Assembly (NCBI GenBank): GCA_964463325.1 | Contig: CAYXBY010000049.1 | Coordinates: 1 to 11,605, forward strand | Reading direction: 5' to 3' | Length of the DNA stretch: 11,605 bases | DNA from: UMGS1002 sp964463325 | GTDB lineage: Bacteria; Bacillota; Clostridia; Oscillospirales; CAG-272 | Shown: in pieces, positions 11,443 to 11,605 of the stretch | How positions within the stretch are numbered: the stretch's first letter is position 1 | Layout: each line of letters begins with the position of its first letter | Notes under the pieces: generated by a model | Seen by the model: only the letters and a program-made list of their open reading frames with translations | The model's database searches: none | What the model was told of the DNA's origin: nothing | Translations under genes and position numbers: made by a program

Positions 11443-11605
11443 TTATTTCTTCATAGCCTCTTCGACAGCCACTGCAACTGCCACGGTCATACCGACCATG
11501 GGGTTGTTGCCCGCGCCGATAAGTCCCATCATCTCGACGTGCGCGGGAACGGAGGAGGAGCCTGCGAACTGCGCGTCGGAGTGCATACGGCCCATTGTAT
11601 CGGTC
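11443..11605 (-). CDS. C-terminus of a GGGtGRT-family protein (partial, cut by the window end)
   Basis: The last 53 residues of a minus-strand gene are visible and the stop TAA is at 11443-11445; the 5' part lies beyond the window. The visible peptide includes TDTMGRMHSDAQFAGSSSVP, AHVEMMGLIGAGNNPMVGMT and VAVAVAVEEAMKK. From memory this matches the conserved C-terminus of the GGGtGRT family (about 330 residues, common in Clostridia and some archaea), whose function is not established. The motif that names the family lies upstream, outside the window. Reading is in frame to the edge, with no sign of damage. Confidence 0.72.
   Translation of the reverse strand, partial: TDTMGRMHSDAQFAGSSSVPAHVEMMGLIGAGNNPMVGMTVAVAVAVEEAMKK

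Noticed and set aside
1..11605. CRISPR array, tRNA, rRNA, insertion sequence or prophage genes
   Set aside because: No regularly spaced repeats, no cloverleaf or rRNA-like stretches, and no transposase, integrase or phage-type proteins were seen.

Overview
The window looks like chromosomal DNA of a GC-rich, strictly anaerobic Firmicute of the Clostridia, most likely a gut Oscillospiraceae/Ruminococcaceae-type organism. This placement is inference. It rests on strong AGGAG-type ribosome binding sites, TTGACA/TATAAT promoters, a DUF4430 lipoprotein with an ECF S-component, a GGGtGRT-family gene, and G-rich intergenic hairpins of a kind I associate with these genomes. All genes except the rightmost one, which is cut by the window edge, are complete. 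I see no mobile genes, rRNA, tRNA or CRISPR array.

Left part (1-2820, genes on the minus strand). The most coherent system is a B12-controlled uptake unit read leftward: a sigma-A type promoter (1550-1578), a cobalamin riboswitch (aptamer about 1400-1525), an intrinsic terminator (1295-1324) with an apparent antiterminator strand (1361-1370), a DUF4430 (transcobalamin C-terminal-like) lipoprotein, and, overlapping by ATGA, an ECF transporter S-component. I read this as a corrinoid capture and import module. Upstream of it lie two short chromate-transporter (CHR) half genes, also overlapping by ATGA. They are divergent from a LysR-type regulator, and the two promoters are interleaved and share a perfect 9-bp inverted repeat.

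Middle (3740-7142, minus strand). A perfect-consensus promoter (7186-7214) probably drives a four-gene run: a lipoprotein endonuclease/exonuclease/phosphatase-fold hydrolase, a Crp/Fnr-family regulator, an alanyl-tRNA editing protein of the long AlaX type with DHHA1, and an orphan PqqD-like peptide-binding protein whose start lies inside the end of alaX. The joint role of this set is not obvious.

Right part (7143-11605). Reading rightward are a 423-residue 6-phosphofructokinase with an ATP-type active site and an enlarged C-terminal half, CCA tRNA nucleotidyltransferase with an HD domain, and a cytoplasmic serine beta-lactamase-like protein followed by a strong bidirectional terminator. On the minus strand at the right edge is the C-terminus of a GGGtGRT-family protein with its own terminator. 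Between the two terminators sits a very small, possibly frameshifted, signal-peptide-like ORF with a good ribosome binding site.

Intergenic DNA also contains perfect hairpins (90-116, 132-159, 8655-8676, 10203-10230) that lack terminator U-tracts. They look more like dispersed intergenic repeats than simple terminators.
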